A stretch of 64,000 bases of DNA from Metarhizium brunneum (lineage: Eukaryota; Ascomycota; Sordariomycetes; Hypocreales; Clavicipitaceae): positions 2,666,001-2,730,000 of the forward strand of contig NC_089422.1 of NCBI RefSeq assembly GCF_013426205.1. Direction: 5' to 3'. The notes under the pieces are model-generated. The model had not been told where the DNA came from. It saw only the letters and a program-made list of their open reading frames with translations, and ran no database searches. Both the position numbers and the translations under genes were made by a program. This document shows positions 32,267 to 43,600 of the stretch, piece after piece. Numbering within the stretch: the stretch's first letter is position 1; each line of letters opens with the position of its first letter.

Positions 32267-34293
32267 ATGGACGACAACACTCAACGATACTATGCTGGGA
32301 TGGCAACCCCTGACCACAACTTCACCCCTCCAATGGTAAGAACCAACCGTCTGCTTTGAATTTTGGGAATCAGTACAAGCTAATAAGAGGAATTTCAAGC
32401 CTTCACCCAGGAATACGAGCACGAGCATGAGAAACAGGGAGCTCCCAGCTGGAAACATCAACCAGGTCACCCAATATGGCCGGCCCGTCAATGGCTATGT
32501 CAACGTCAACAGTACAGGTAGCCAGAGAAACCCCAACCACAACTATCACGCCTTAGTCAACCACAACCTAAACGCCAGTGCTATGATGCCTTTTGCCGGC
32601 CAAGGAAGTCAGCCTACTCCCGCTGGTAGCAGCAGGCCAAAAATGCATCCGCAAATGCACCCGCCATGGTCTATGGCAAGCAACTCTCCGTATCAAAGTC
32701 CACACGCCCCCGGCAGGGTTGGAGCAAACACCCCGATGATAGCTCGTGGACAGGCACCGTTCAATTCTCCGTACCCCCAACAATATCAGCCCCCCCCACA
32801 ACGAATGATGCCGCCTGGACCCCACGAGAATCAACTCCCAAACCGAAGAATGGCTCAATATTATCAACGACCGCTTGCACAGCCCTCCCCAGATATCTCG
32901 CGGGACGTGATTCGGCAGGGGCAATACGGACAAGCTGTTCAAACCGGCGATCAAGGCACCAGAGAGCCTCGTTTGAATATAACTAGCACGCGTAAGTTCC
33001 CCTTCTTTCAGGATTTATTCCGCACAGTTCTTGCTAAGGCGCGAGACAGGTCCGCAACCCAACACGACTCCAGCGGGCACATCTTGTCAGATGCCCAATG
33101 TTACCTTCCCCGGCCGTCCAAACACCTACAAGCAGCAAGATGACTCTGTTAACGAAGGGGCCAAAGGGCCAGTTCTCACGGTGGAACCGGAGAGCGTGGT
33201 GACGCCGCAGTCTATAGACACTGGAGATGAGAATGATTTTCTTTCAGGTGCACGGGCGCCACGTCTTTCGGCTGCTGTTAAAGAGGGAGTGGAGAAAGCA
33301 TTTGAAACTGGGCTGCTTCAGGGTCAGAGCGTAGTCTTCTCAAGCGTTGAAAAGGAGTTTCGCGAGAGCCGCACTATTTTCGGGGTGACGACGACTCTGC
33401 ATAGAAACAAAGCAGCGGATCAAGCCATCAAAAATGTTCAGGACCGCCTTAAAGAATTGTTCGCTGCCTGTAAGGCAGCGGTTTCGACGCACCCGGGCGT
33501 GATACAGACTCGACAATCGCTAGAGAAGAGCATCAGTAACGGTAACCAAGAAGCTCCGGCACATCGCGCAGAGGAGACATCACGAACAAAGGACGCTGCA
33601 GCTGGGGCCCAGGAAAGTAATGAAAAAAATCCATCACGGGCTAATCAGACTATTCATAGCAACAAGACCCCCAAGAGTGCGAGAAGGGAGGCCAGATCCC
33701 AAACGCCGCAAAGTTCGCAAATAGTCCGAGGCCGCAGGCCCAGCAAACGCAAACCTGCGGACTTCACCATGCTTGGCGTTATTGATGAGTATAGTTATGA
33801 AGGGAACAAATTCCCTTCGTACCAATGTTCCGACGGGCATAGGCGTATCAGCAGTCCAACCATGGTCGAGGAGCGCACACAACAACAAACCAGAGCTCCT
33901 GCGAATCTTGCGAATCCTACTCCGGCTCCGGCCATGGGCACGCCATCCCACACGGCAAAGACATTCTCCAAGCGGGAACTCGAGCCAGAAAGCGACCGTT
34001 CCCGAGTGTCGAAGAAGACCAAGGTCGCTCACCCATCGGACCCAGCGACTATGAGCCTTCCATCTGGCGCATCATTTGAGCCTGTGTTGTCCGGTTTCGC
34101 CAACCAAAATGCTACAGAGATTATGGCCGGCGAGTTTAATCAGCTTCAGAACCTTGCGTGTCATATGCAACAACAAACGGATCCATACGCTGCAGCTGGC
34201 ATTACTCCAGCCGTTTTCCCAGGCAATGCGGAAAACAACTTGTTGCAACCAGTTCAGCATACCCAAGCGCCCGCGATAGTACCTGGTGGTTAG
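32267..34293 (+). CDS. Q/N/P-rich nuclear protein of unknown function
   Basis: Modelled as exons 32267-32335, 32400-32991 and 33050-34293; total 1905 nt, 634 residues. Intron 1 (GTAAGA, branch CTAAT) must end at an AAG acceptor to keep frame, which is unusual. Intron 2 is GTAAGT...GACAG (58 bp), standard. The N-terminal third is Pro/Gln/Asn/Met-rich (PYPQQYQPPPQRMMPPGPHE) and looks disordered. A compact segment at about 275-370 (RLSAAVKEGVEKAFETGLLQ; TLHRNKAADQAIKNVQDRLK) is predicted helical. A basic patch RGRRPSKRKPADFTMLGVID follows. I recognise no family. Composition suggests a transcription cofactor or RNA-binding regulator, but this is inference. The frame stays open well beyond the TAG (see next entry). 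Confidence 0.55.
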
Positions 34294-34908
34294 GACCCTC
34301 AGACTAATAGCGGACTCGACGAAATGTTTAATTGGGAGCGGTTTGAGGCAGATTTCGGCCACGATGGCACACAAACCATCAAGCTCGAGGACGCGGAGCA
34401 AGCTGTCGCAGCAAGGGCAGGAGATACAACCTACGTGTCAACAGGAGAGGGAGTAGCAGAATACGACCCATCTGTGTGCGATGCCCAGGGACGTCGCGAG
34501 AAGAAGCAGATGCCAAAGAGGAAGGAAACGGACGCAGCCGAGCGCCACAGAGCAGCGGATCAAGGACCAGAAGGCAGAGAACTGCAGGGCGAGCAAAAGA
34601 GGCCAGCAGTGAGAGGCGGAATGGCTCCGATTATCGAACAAGGCACAGCTGCGGGTATCCCCTCGCGCGCGTGTCAAGAATTCGATGCGCCCACGATGAG
34701 CTCCGCGAATGCTGCCCACGGTGGAATGCTCCCCGCGGCAGGGGACGGTTCTACGTACGTGGAACCAAACCTGCTTGGTTACTTTGACTCTGGGTTTGAT
34801 GCGTACGTAGGGTACGACGGCGCAGACAGCTACAACGAGCCGGGCGTCCGGGCGGGAGGACAGTTGTTTTCCGACCAGTTGGAAGACTTGGGGTTTGGGG
34901 TGGGATAA
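34294..34908 (+). other. In-frame 205-codon extension beyond a single TAG
   Basis: Directly after the TAG at 34291-34293 the same frame continues for 204 codons to TAA 34906-34908. The extension reads protein-like (LDEMFNWERFEADFGHDGTQ; acidic C-terminus LEDLGFGVG) and matches the Gln/Asp style of the preceding exon. It could be the true C-terminus after a missed intron. One frame-keeping option is 34279-34338, with donor GTACCT and branch ACTAAT but a poor GAG acceptor. It could also reflect a nonsense mutation, readthrough or an assembly error. I cannot decide. Confidence 0.45.
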
Positions 34909-37592
34909 TAGCGCACTCATTTCTTTCTTTATTTCTTTATTTCTTTCTTTCTTTTTTAAAAAAAGCTTGCAGCGATCATCTTTTGCACAATATTAAGAGG
35001 TATGTTTTGTTTGCATGGTTCAGTGGGCAGACCTGAGAAAGGTAAGACGACACGGAGGACGACGCCATCTGTCGCCGCAGGAAGAGGGATGAGAATTGGA
35101 CTTTCTTGGGAGAAAAGAAAGACACCAGCCAGACAGGATAGATAGAGTTGTGTGTTACTCGGTACCTTGCGTTGATTTTGCTTGCAGGCAGCCAGAGTTT
35201 ATATTCGGATTCGGCTTAGAGATGCCCGATGCTCGATGCTCGAGATGGAGACGATTCCGGACACGGGTAAACTTGGAGTGCCATAGACTAAACAGTGCTA
35301 AACTCGTTCTTTTCCTCTATTTTTCATTTCATTTTATTTTTAAATCAAGTTGGGTGTAGTTTGAAAAGATGAGGCGGCATCTGGAGGACAGAGTACCGAG
35401 TGCAACAGTCTTGCTAAGCCGGCACGTTGACCCTGTTCCTAGATACGGACCACGCCGGCAAGGCTGCCCAGTTAAAGGGGGGCCGCGTGATGTAATTTGA
35501 TTATCTGCAGCCATGCATGCATTGCCAAGGTCCATGTTCTGTTTCATGTTGCGAGACGGCGTATTCACGCCCCCGCCCAGAATGCGTATGCGGGGGCGCT
35601 TCGGACCAAGCTTGGGATTCGGATATGTTGTCTTGGAAATGCCCAGCTGCGGGCTGACGAACGCACGACGACGGTAGGGATAGTAATTGCCTGGCACGGA
35701 TGGACCTGGTGCGACTTTGATTTTTTGAAGATGCGCCGTGATGTGCAGACGAATTGTGTTGCGTGTGCATGCATGTGTGGCAGCACGAGCATTGGCATTT
35801 AAAAAAATAAAATAAAATAAAATAAGCTGAGAGAAGAAAAGCCAGGCATATTACGTGCTACATACCTAGGTACTCCGTACATAGCAGGTAGGTTGGTCGA
35901 TACACGCAAAAACATGTTGTAATTATCAATTGAAAATGTTGAAACCATGCCCTGCCCTTGTAAGGCTACACGTGGATCGACACCTGGACCCTGGTCAGTC
36001 GACGACTATTGACTTGTACGGAGGAGTACATAGGTACTCCGTAGCTGACATTGACATGATTCTGCGCATCGGCGCCTGTCTTGGATCGTGGTGGTGGTGG
36101 GTCGTCGACGCGAGTCAATCAGTTGATGGCATTTGATGTCTTTGGTGGCCGGCTTATACCCACGATGCCAACTGGTCCTGCCTGCAGTGTGCACACGCCT
36201 GGTTGTACATGACGCCACACGACAATCCCGCCGGCAGCACTCGACGACTCGGATATACATGCACATGCGTCTGGGCCACGGCATGATATGAGTGCCACTG
36301 GGAACTGCACACTGGTCCAAGTTGGGTGGTTAGTGCAGGGCGCGTGGCCGAATGCAGCTGCACCAGTTGAACAAGTAACACCGTAGACACTCGAGCTGTT
36401 CAGGCCACTGCCGTCGCCCCCGAAATGGAGCTGTCAATGCTTGCTTGTTGAATAGACGCGGCGCCGACTATCCGATTGGTGCCGTTCACCAGTGCAATTG
36501 GTGCCGCCGTGGATTCCATGCCTTGGATGTTGACGGTTCTGCTGCAGGGAGTCAGTCACACGACCTCGAATATGAGGTGGTTGGAAGTGCTTGGCCGCGA
36601 CTCCACTACACAAGTACAAATACATGTGTTATTTGACGCCCTGCTTGCCTGGCTTCTTTTAACTTGCATCTTGCGTTCCTAAAAAATAAATAAAAAATTG
36701 AACCAAATAAAGCATGAAATGGCTGGTACGGGCTAGGGGAAACGGCCATTATCCACGTTGCTCGTCGTCGGCTTGATCGTGTCCGAGGCGTTGACAAGTT
36801 GGCCTTGGAATCTTCACACTACTACTAGTACATATCGAGGGCTGGCGGCGCCTCAACCCCACTTTTTGGCGAGTGTGGGACCCTGGTTTGCCTTTTCAAT
36901 GGTACGCGGGACCGATTGACCAGACTTGACTTGGCCATGGCCTCGGGGTATCATTTTTTTTGTCAATTCAACGTTGGTTTTTGCCAGCCGTCTCGTCGAC
37001 GCTACTTCGTACACCCCATTTATCTCGTGAGTTTCTTGGGTGGCGGCGGCAGCAGCAGCAGCAGCAGCAGAGAAGACAACAAACGACGACGGCTGTTTGG
37101 CTTGTACACATTGACTCCGTACTCTCTGTCTGGTTGTCTGTCTATTCTCTGCCCACCGCCCATCGCCACGGCTGGCACATGTCCCTTCTGTGGAACAATT
37201 AAATTCCCACCAGACGCTTCAAGGCTCTTTCTTGCCTGTCCGCCCAAAGGCCACACGCCCTGCCTTTGGGCCTGGCGGCATCCTCTGTCTCACGCAGTCG
37301 CCCTTCAATGTTCGCGCTGCCGCCTGCCCGCCTGATGTCGCAGTGACACGTCTTTGTTCCGTTACACCTCGACTCGACTTGAACGACCACAAAGGACCCG
37401 GAAAGACTTGACGCAGGGCTGGGGGACGTGACAAGCAGCCCCCTTGTGTGTCAGTTTGCTGCCATCCAACATCCCGCCAGCCTGAACTGCCGTTTCTCCC
37501 GAAAAGTGACAATCGACTTGTGGCGAAACCATAGGCCGCCACGCAAACATTTCAAGAACCACGAGCCAGAACCGGCCAAAGCAACACCCGCC
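34909..37592. other. Long gene-poor intergenic region
   Basis: At 2.7 kb this is the longest gap without a supported gene. It holds a (AAAAT) repeat at 35801-35825, (GGC)(AGC) repeats at about 37041-37070, two CATGCATG words (35512, 35768), two TACTCCGTA words (35871, 36035), TGACCAGACTT (36917) and TTCAATGTT (37304). Open frames near 36916-37335 only reflect GC-rich, Pro/Ser-biased composition. No transposon coding sequence is recognised. It likely includes a long promoter or 5' leader of the next gene, or a non-coding transcript. Confidence 0.55.
34921..34957 (+). repeat. Polypyrimidine CTTT/ATTT microsatellite
   Basis: A tract of CTTT and ATTT units followed by an A run lies just downstream of the Q/N-rich gene. 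It is simple-sequence DNA in the presumed 3' UTR or flank. Confidence 0.85.
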
Positions 37593-40066
37593 ATGGTCCA
37601 GAACCATGTCCAGCATCCGCGGCCCGCGTCAAGTAAGTCGAGTTGAGTCTGGTCGAGTCTCATTGAATTGCTCATAGTCTTGCCTTTGCATCTTCAGATC
37701 CTCCTTGCCCGACCCCAATGCTCGTTTGCTGCTTCTGCCCACGCGCTTGACCACTGGCTCCGCACTGTGGCGTCTGCCTCACCAGCACACTCACACCACG
37801 GCTCAACATTGAACTTTGCAGTACTCTGCTCAAGTGCTCTCATCACAGACATCCCTGGACGCTCACCCCAGCTTCATCGCGCCGAGTTTGGCCCGTTCCA
37901 TCTGCTCGCCCTGCCGTGTCGTGCCGTGTCGCGTCACTTCGCCGCACCAGACCGCAGATCTAATTCCCAAAAGCTACCTTGCCAACCTCGTCGCCCTCGT
38001 GGCTTTATATCTTGTCCTGCTCTGCTCTGCTCTGCCCTGCCCTCTCTTACACTGTTCCCTCTGCGAGTGCAATCACGAGATCAGCCAACTGCTGGCCTCG
38101 CCACGTTGAACAGTCAACTGGCCATCTCGCGGCGCAATTGACCTCCTTGCTTCGGCGAGCCGCAACAAGTGCTCCATTTCTTAAACGTCACTCTTGAGTC
38201 TTGACCATCGCCGGCGTTGTTGTTTTCCAATCTTCTGCAGCAGACTGTCGGCACTCGAAACGAGCATCAACATACCAGTGGTCTTCTTTGAGCATAACTA
38301 AGCGGCAGCGAGTTGGAGAAGACGGCTGTTCCTGCTTTTCATGTATTATAGTCGGGTTCTAAATTTGCTGCTTTGACTTGGCTAGTTTGGCCGCCACAGC
38401 TCACAGGCGCCTTCTTAGCCGCCCTCGTTTCGTTGTCTTGCTCTCTGCCTTGAGCTACAATCACCGTCTTTGACGTCTTCACTAATCCTCTTCTTCTTGC
38501 ACTGGTCTCTCACCACGCTCTGTCTTGAATGCCGCTTTGGGCACCGGCTGACTGACTTTTGATTTTTTTTTTTCACCGAATATAGAGCGCGAGGACACCA
38601 CATCGTCTCCTGCGCTGTCGCAAGACAAAGACAAGGACGGACGCATCGCAGCTCCACAGCCCGAATCAGTTCCCGCTGAATTGACAAAGCCCTCAGCCAT
38701 GATCTTCTCCGACTTTTACAGAAGTCCACGTTCACCACTATCCAAGCTTCGCTTGCACCATCCGCAGCTACCAGCTCAGCTGCCCACCGCAGCACCTGAA
38801 TGGCGAGCCGATGAGTATGCCGATCTTCTGAGCAAAGACAAAACCAAGCAAAAGGAGGCCGTGAAGCGCTACTTGACTGATAAGGTCCGCAGCGACTGGA
38901 CCTTTGCTTGGCCGCCTGTCGTTTCAAACGAAAATGTTGCGTCATCGAGGCCCGAAGGCCCAGGAGCTTCTGTCGAGCTCCCAAATCAGGCCAACTCCTC
39001 GAAGAAACGGGGAGGGGCTCAGGCTCCTACGAGCAAAGAAGATGGATATCGAGGAGGAGAAGGCACTGAGCTAGATGAACCAGAGTCCGATACTGGAGAT
39101 GACAATGCCATCGTCGATGACGACAACGACGACGCCGAGTCTGTATACAGCGTAATGTCAGAAGATGCGATACATTATCGTCCTCGGACCGAATGGACGT
39201 CGGATCTGTCCGACGATGAGGATATGCCACCCAAGCCCTCACCGTTTCGCTTTGATAACCCCGACTCTATCCAATCCGCCATTCAGGACATTGTGCGTGC
39301 AAGGAAGGCTCGCAGGCGGCGTGCTCTGCGGGAAGAGATTGCTTGGAACGAGGGACTCGCCTGTTTTGAAGCAAGGCGGAATGCTTGGACCGGCGCCAAG
39401 ACGGTCCGTGTTCGAAGTAAGCCTGTAACCACACCTCCAGCATCGCCGCGATCACCAAGGCGATTTTTCTTTCGTCGCTCCATGTCCGGATCGCCACCCA
39501 ATCCGGCGGTGGCTGTTCTCTCCCAGCACGGAGAATGCTGTGGTGCGGTATCCGACTCGTCATCCGCCTCAAAGGACGCTGAAAAGGACTTGAAAAAACA
39601 TCAAAGCACCGACTCGACCGTATCGGACTCTACCAGAATTCAGACTTACCCTATTGAAACACTGCTGCCAGTTGGACAGCCTCTTCTTCCGCCTACAAAC
39701 CCTCTGCGAGCTTCAATCTCGCCGGCGGTTTATTTGAGCCTCTATGACAAGGTGATATTGCACAATCTGCAGCCGGCATGCCCCATCAACTTGTCAGATA
39801 TGTTGCGATCTTGCGTTGCCGGATGGAAACGAGATGGCGAGTGGCCTCCGCGATGCTCGGCGCCCGATCCGATGCCAGCGACTCGAAAGAAAAAAAAGGC
39901 AGCGCCAGCCTCTGCCACTGACAATACTGGAAATGTGACGAGACGCATGAGTTTCGGCCTCTTGGGTCGCGACAAGGATGATGAAGGCGGTGCTGGCAAA
40001 GGTATTCGCCGTAGTCTGCAAAGAGCGCTTGGAATTGGTGTCATGGCCGGCATGGGAGATGCCTGA
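37593..40066 (+). CDS. Gag1-like clamp (DUF4050) domain protein
   Basis: Best model: exon 1 37593-37632 (ATG in strong context CGCCATGG, 13 codons plus one base) and exon 2 38586-40066. Total 1521 nt, 506 residues. The intron (GTAAGT ... polyT ... ATATAG) would be 953 bp, long for this genome, but phase and both sites fit. If exon 1 is wrong, the protein could start at the Met at 38699. Visible features: FSDFYRSPRSPLSKL, an acidic middle with ESVYSVMSEDA, and the conserved block AIQDIVRARKARRRRALREE leading to WNEGLACFEARRNAWTGAK. A Ser/Arg patch precedes the C-terminal conserved part YPIETLLPVGQPLLPPTNPL and SLYDKVILHNLQPACPIN. This matches my memory of the fungal DUF4050/Gag1-like clamp family, whose S. 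pombe member relates to nutrient (TORC1) signalling. Function here is by family only. Confidence 0.65.
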
Positions 40067-40607
40067 GTGCACCTTCAGAATCACACAGACTTACGATATT
40101 ATGGGAGAAGAAATGTGTGACGAACTCAGTTGCAGGAGGAACTGGTGGGACCCGGCGTTTCTTATGACGCATGGACATTGGCGTTTTGCATTTACTATTT
40201 CATGTTGGCTTGGCGCAGGACGGGCATACGTATTTCCCATTCGCAATATACCCTTGCATGGAAATTGGGGCTTCAGGGGTTCGTGACAAACTGTCGATCA
40301 TTTAAAGACGTACATACAGATAATAATAGGCCAATTCACTGTACCATGACAACCTTGTTCTTTTAATTCAACACGGCTGTTGGGGCTGGACATTGATCAA
40401 TATACACGAGAAAGGTGCTACGACAAACCGAATATTTCCAGTTTTGCGTGACGATGTCGCTTCGTAAGTGTTGAATACCTAGAGACCTACGGTAGTACAT
40501 AAATAGGCTTAATTTGTTTAGTCGTGCAGCGCCAAGTCAAACCGTGACGTGCCAAATAATGCCAAGAAGAAGAAAATGAGACGTAAAAAAAAAAAAGAAA
40601 AAAAAAC
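40067..40607. other. Intergenic, convergent 3' regions
   Basis: These 541 bases lie between the convergent Gag1-like and NRPS genes. An A-rich tract broken by one G lies at about 40585-40608, next to the NRPS stop. No gene is seen. Confidence 0.65.
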
Positions 40608-43600
40608 TTAGAATAGTTTTTCCCTTGGCTCACGTATCAAGAATCGCGCCACATCAGCCAAATCCATCAACAACTCCTTGGCATACTCGGCCCAGCTGTC
40701 CACCGTGACAATCTCCAATATCATACTGTCCCCATCAATGAAAGCCTGAATCTTCCACTCCCGCAACGGCTCCTCATGCGGATACACTGTTTCCATGCGA
40801 CTGCTTACCTTTGCAAACGGTAACCTTTCAACATGCGCTACGTCTTGGTGGACGACGGAATCGAACCAGTCTGGCGTCGCGTCGGGCCAGTCGGTGCATT
40901 GGTCCCTGATTTCGCTGAGGCCCATGCCTTCGTGGGCCGACGACGCGACGTGTTGGTGCTGGATGTAGGCCAGCAGATCGGACACAGTCCATGATGGATC
41001 GAACTTGACGCGTACCGGGACGTATTGCCAGCATGGCCCCGTGACGGCATCGGCATTGGGGAAATCAATGTTTCGACCGCTCACCACCTCACCGAATGTG
41101 ACGTCTCGGAGAGACAAGCGACGACTCAGGCACAGTGCCCAGGCTGCCGTCGGCAAAGTCGCGACAGTGACGTCTCTAGGCCTGGACGATATATCCACCG
41201 TGTGCTGGACAGCAAAATGGTTGCTCTTCTGAACGGGGATGTCAGGCTTGAGGATGGACATGGCCGAGCCGGCGAGCAGGTCTTTCCAGTACTGCGTGCT
41301 TTCAGGAATGTTGCGCCGGAGCACGTGCCCGACATAGGACGAGAAGGAAACAGATTCCTGGACCGGCCTGTTTTCGTAGAGTGCAGAGAGCTGCCTCAGA
41401 AGAATGGGGAGACATATCTCGTCGTACTGCGCGTGGGAGAGCCTGAAGACCAGGCAGGACTTGCCGTTGGGGAATTCGACAAGGAACCATTTGACAAAGC
41501 TGGAACCGAGTGGCATGTCTGACATGACGTCCGACTGGCACACGTTCCTCGCGTATTCCTCGATGCTGCCGGAATAACTGCTGCCTACGCCGTCGACAAC
41601 GAATTCTGCTTCTAGAGACTCGAGGACCGCGCCGTAACACTTGCCGTTGTGTTCGATAAACACGGTCCGCAGAATCTCATTGCGAGACACGAGCTCTTCG
41701 CACGCATATCTGAGCTGTTGCTTATCAATGGTGTCGTCAAAGTACATGAGCTCGTAGCGAGCAGAATACCGAGGGAGCTGGGTAGTTCCCTTTACGGCTA
41801 TCTGCTGGAGCGGACGTGTTGGAACAACATTAAGAACATTGGAAGCCTTGTTTTCCAGCCGCGGCCGAACCACAGTTTCGACAAATTCTGATGCGTTGGC
41901 GTCTCCCAAGAGAGAAAATGCAGCGGCAACATCCTCACTTGCACTGGTGTCCACGGCCACCTCTTCCATGACACTTGCCATGTCGTATAATGTGCGTTTC
42001 TGGAACATTTGCACGACGGTTAGTTTGACCCCTTCTGCGCGGGCTTCCGAGACAAGTTTCATAGCGGCGATGGAGTCACCGCCTAGGAGAAAGAAATTAT
42101 CATTCAAGCTGATGTCGTCCTCGTCGATGTTCAGGACGCGACTCCATAAGCTTCGGAGCTTCCGTTGACGACGAGACGTTGCGGATACTCGCTTCACAGG
42201 GGCCTGGGCTCTTGTGCCATTGACGTTCTGGTTTGGGCTCGACTCTATGAATTGAAGGAGGCCGCCGGCCGTGTATTTCGCCAGCTTGCCCGTCTTGTAG
42301 AAGTTCGCCGCTGTTATTGGGGCAGAATCACTAACCTCCCTGAGCCAAGACGGTGACGGGATAGATGGCAATTCCAGCACTGTCGACGTTGATACAATAA
42401 CCTCTCCAATACCGCCCACGGGTAGCAGCTTGTTGACATCCTGGGACTCAACAATGAAGGCTCCTTGGACGCCGCTATATTGGTGTAACTGGGCGTCTTG
42501 TGTGTTTGAGGCGACCATGGTCTTCAAAATGTCCACGTCATCGGGGGTGAGGTACTCGAGATCACCGACGCGGCCGGACGTGCCTTGGCAAAGCAGTTGC
42601 GCTACCTTCTTGAACTGTCTCAAGGCTCTCTGCATAGTGCCAGAGTCAATCGTTTTAGAATCAAAGCTTGCCATGACGAGGAAACCATCTGGGTCAATGG
42701 AGCACACTAGCATGAGAGAATAGGTATTGAATTTGAGAGCCTCCTGGGCTGCCTCGGAATCACCGGCTGGCACCAACCGGTCCGCAGGCAAATCAGCCCC
42801 TGCTGCTGCATCATTCGCGGTACTAGGATGCAGGACCAGACCGGTTTTGAGCTCACACGCCTCGAGGGCATCCGGGCTAAGCCGCCGAATGTGCTGGAGA
42901 CCAAAGTGCTCGTGGGGAATCTGTTCAATGGTCTGTTCCTGGATAGTCTGAAGGTATTCGACAATGGGCATCTCCCGATCGACTTGTACACGGACCGGAA
43001 CCGTGGTAATCATTGGGCCCTCAATCTCTTCCGCGCCAACAATGGCGGCGTTCCTGCCGGTCAAGGTCTCACCAAAGACGACGTCTTCGCTGTTGATGTA
43101 CCGGGAGGCGACAAATGCCCATGCGGCTCGGATGACGGTGGCAACAGTTGCGTTCGAGGCGGGGAGTCTGCCCAAGGAGACGTACTCCTCGAGCAGCGAG
43201 TCTGCCTTGGCTTGGTATCCAGTATATGGATGGGAGGGGAACTGGAGGCCATTTGCCCCTTGCAACTGCTGTCTCCAGTATTGCTCGGAATCCTTCTTGT
43301 TGGTGCCGCAAAGATACTTGATGAAATGCCTAAACTCGGCTGGCCGCTCGACTGTCTGGCCCATGTACGCCTTGTTGACCCGATCAACGATAAGCGGCAT
43401 ACACCAGCCATCGTATAAGGCATGGTGCATGGTCAACACGAAGCTGGTCTTGCCAGTTTTGCCGTCGTTGATGACCGCATACCGAACAAGAGGCTGTCCG
43501 AGATCCATCTCCTCATCTCTATCAGATACGAGATACTCATCCAAATCTGTTCCGGAAAAATAGCTCAGTTTTCCTTTCACGACGACCTGGACGAGACCTC

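Noticed and set aside
36916..37335. 139-codon frame with a Gly/Ser repeat
   Set aside because: Driven by (GGC)(AGC) simple repeats; no conserved sequence.
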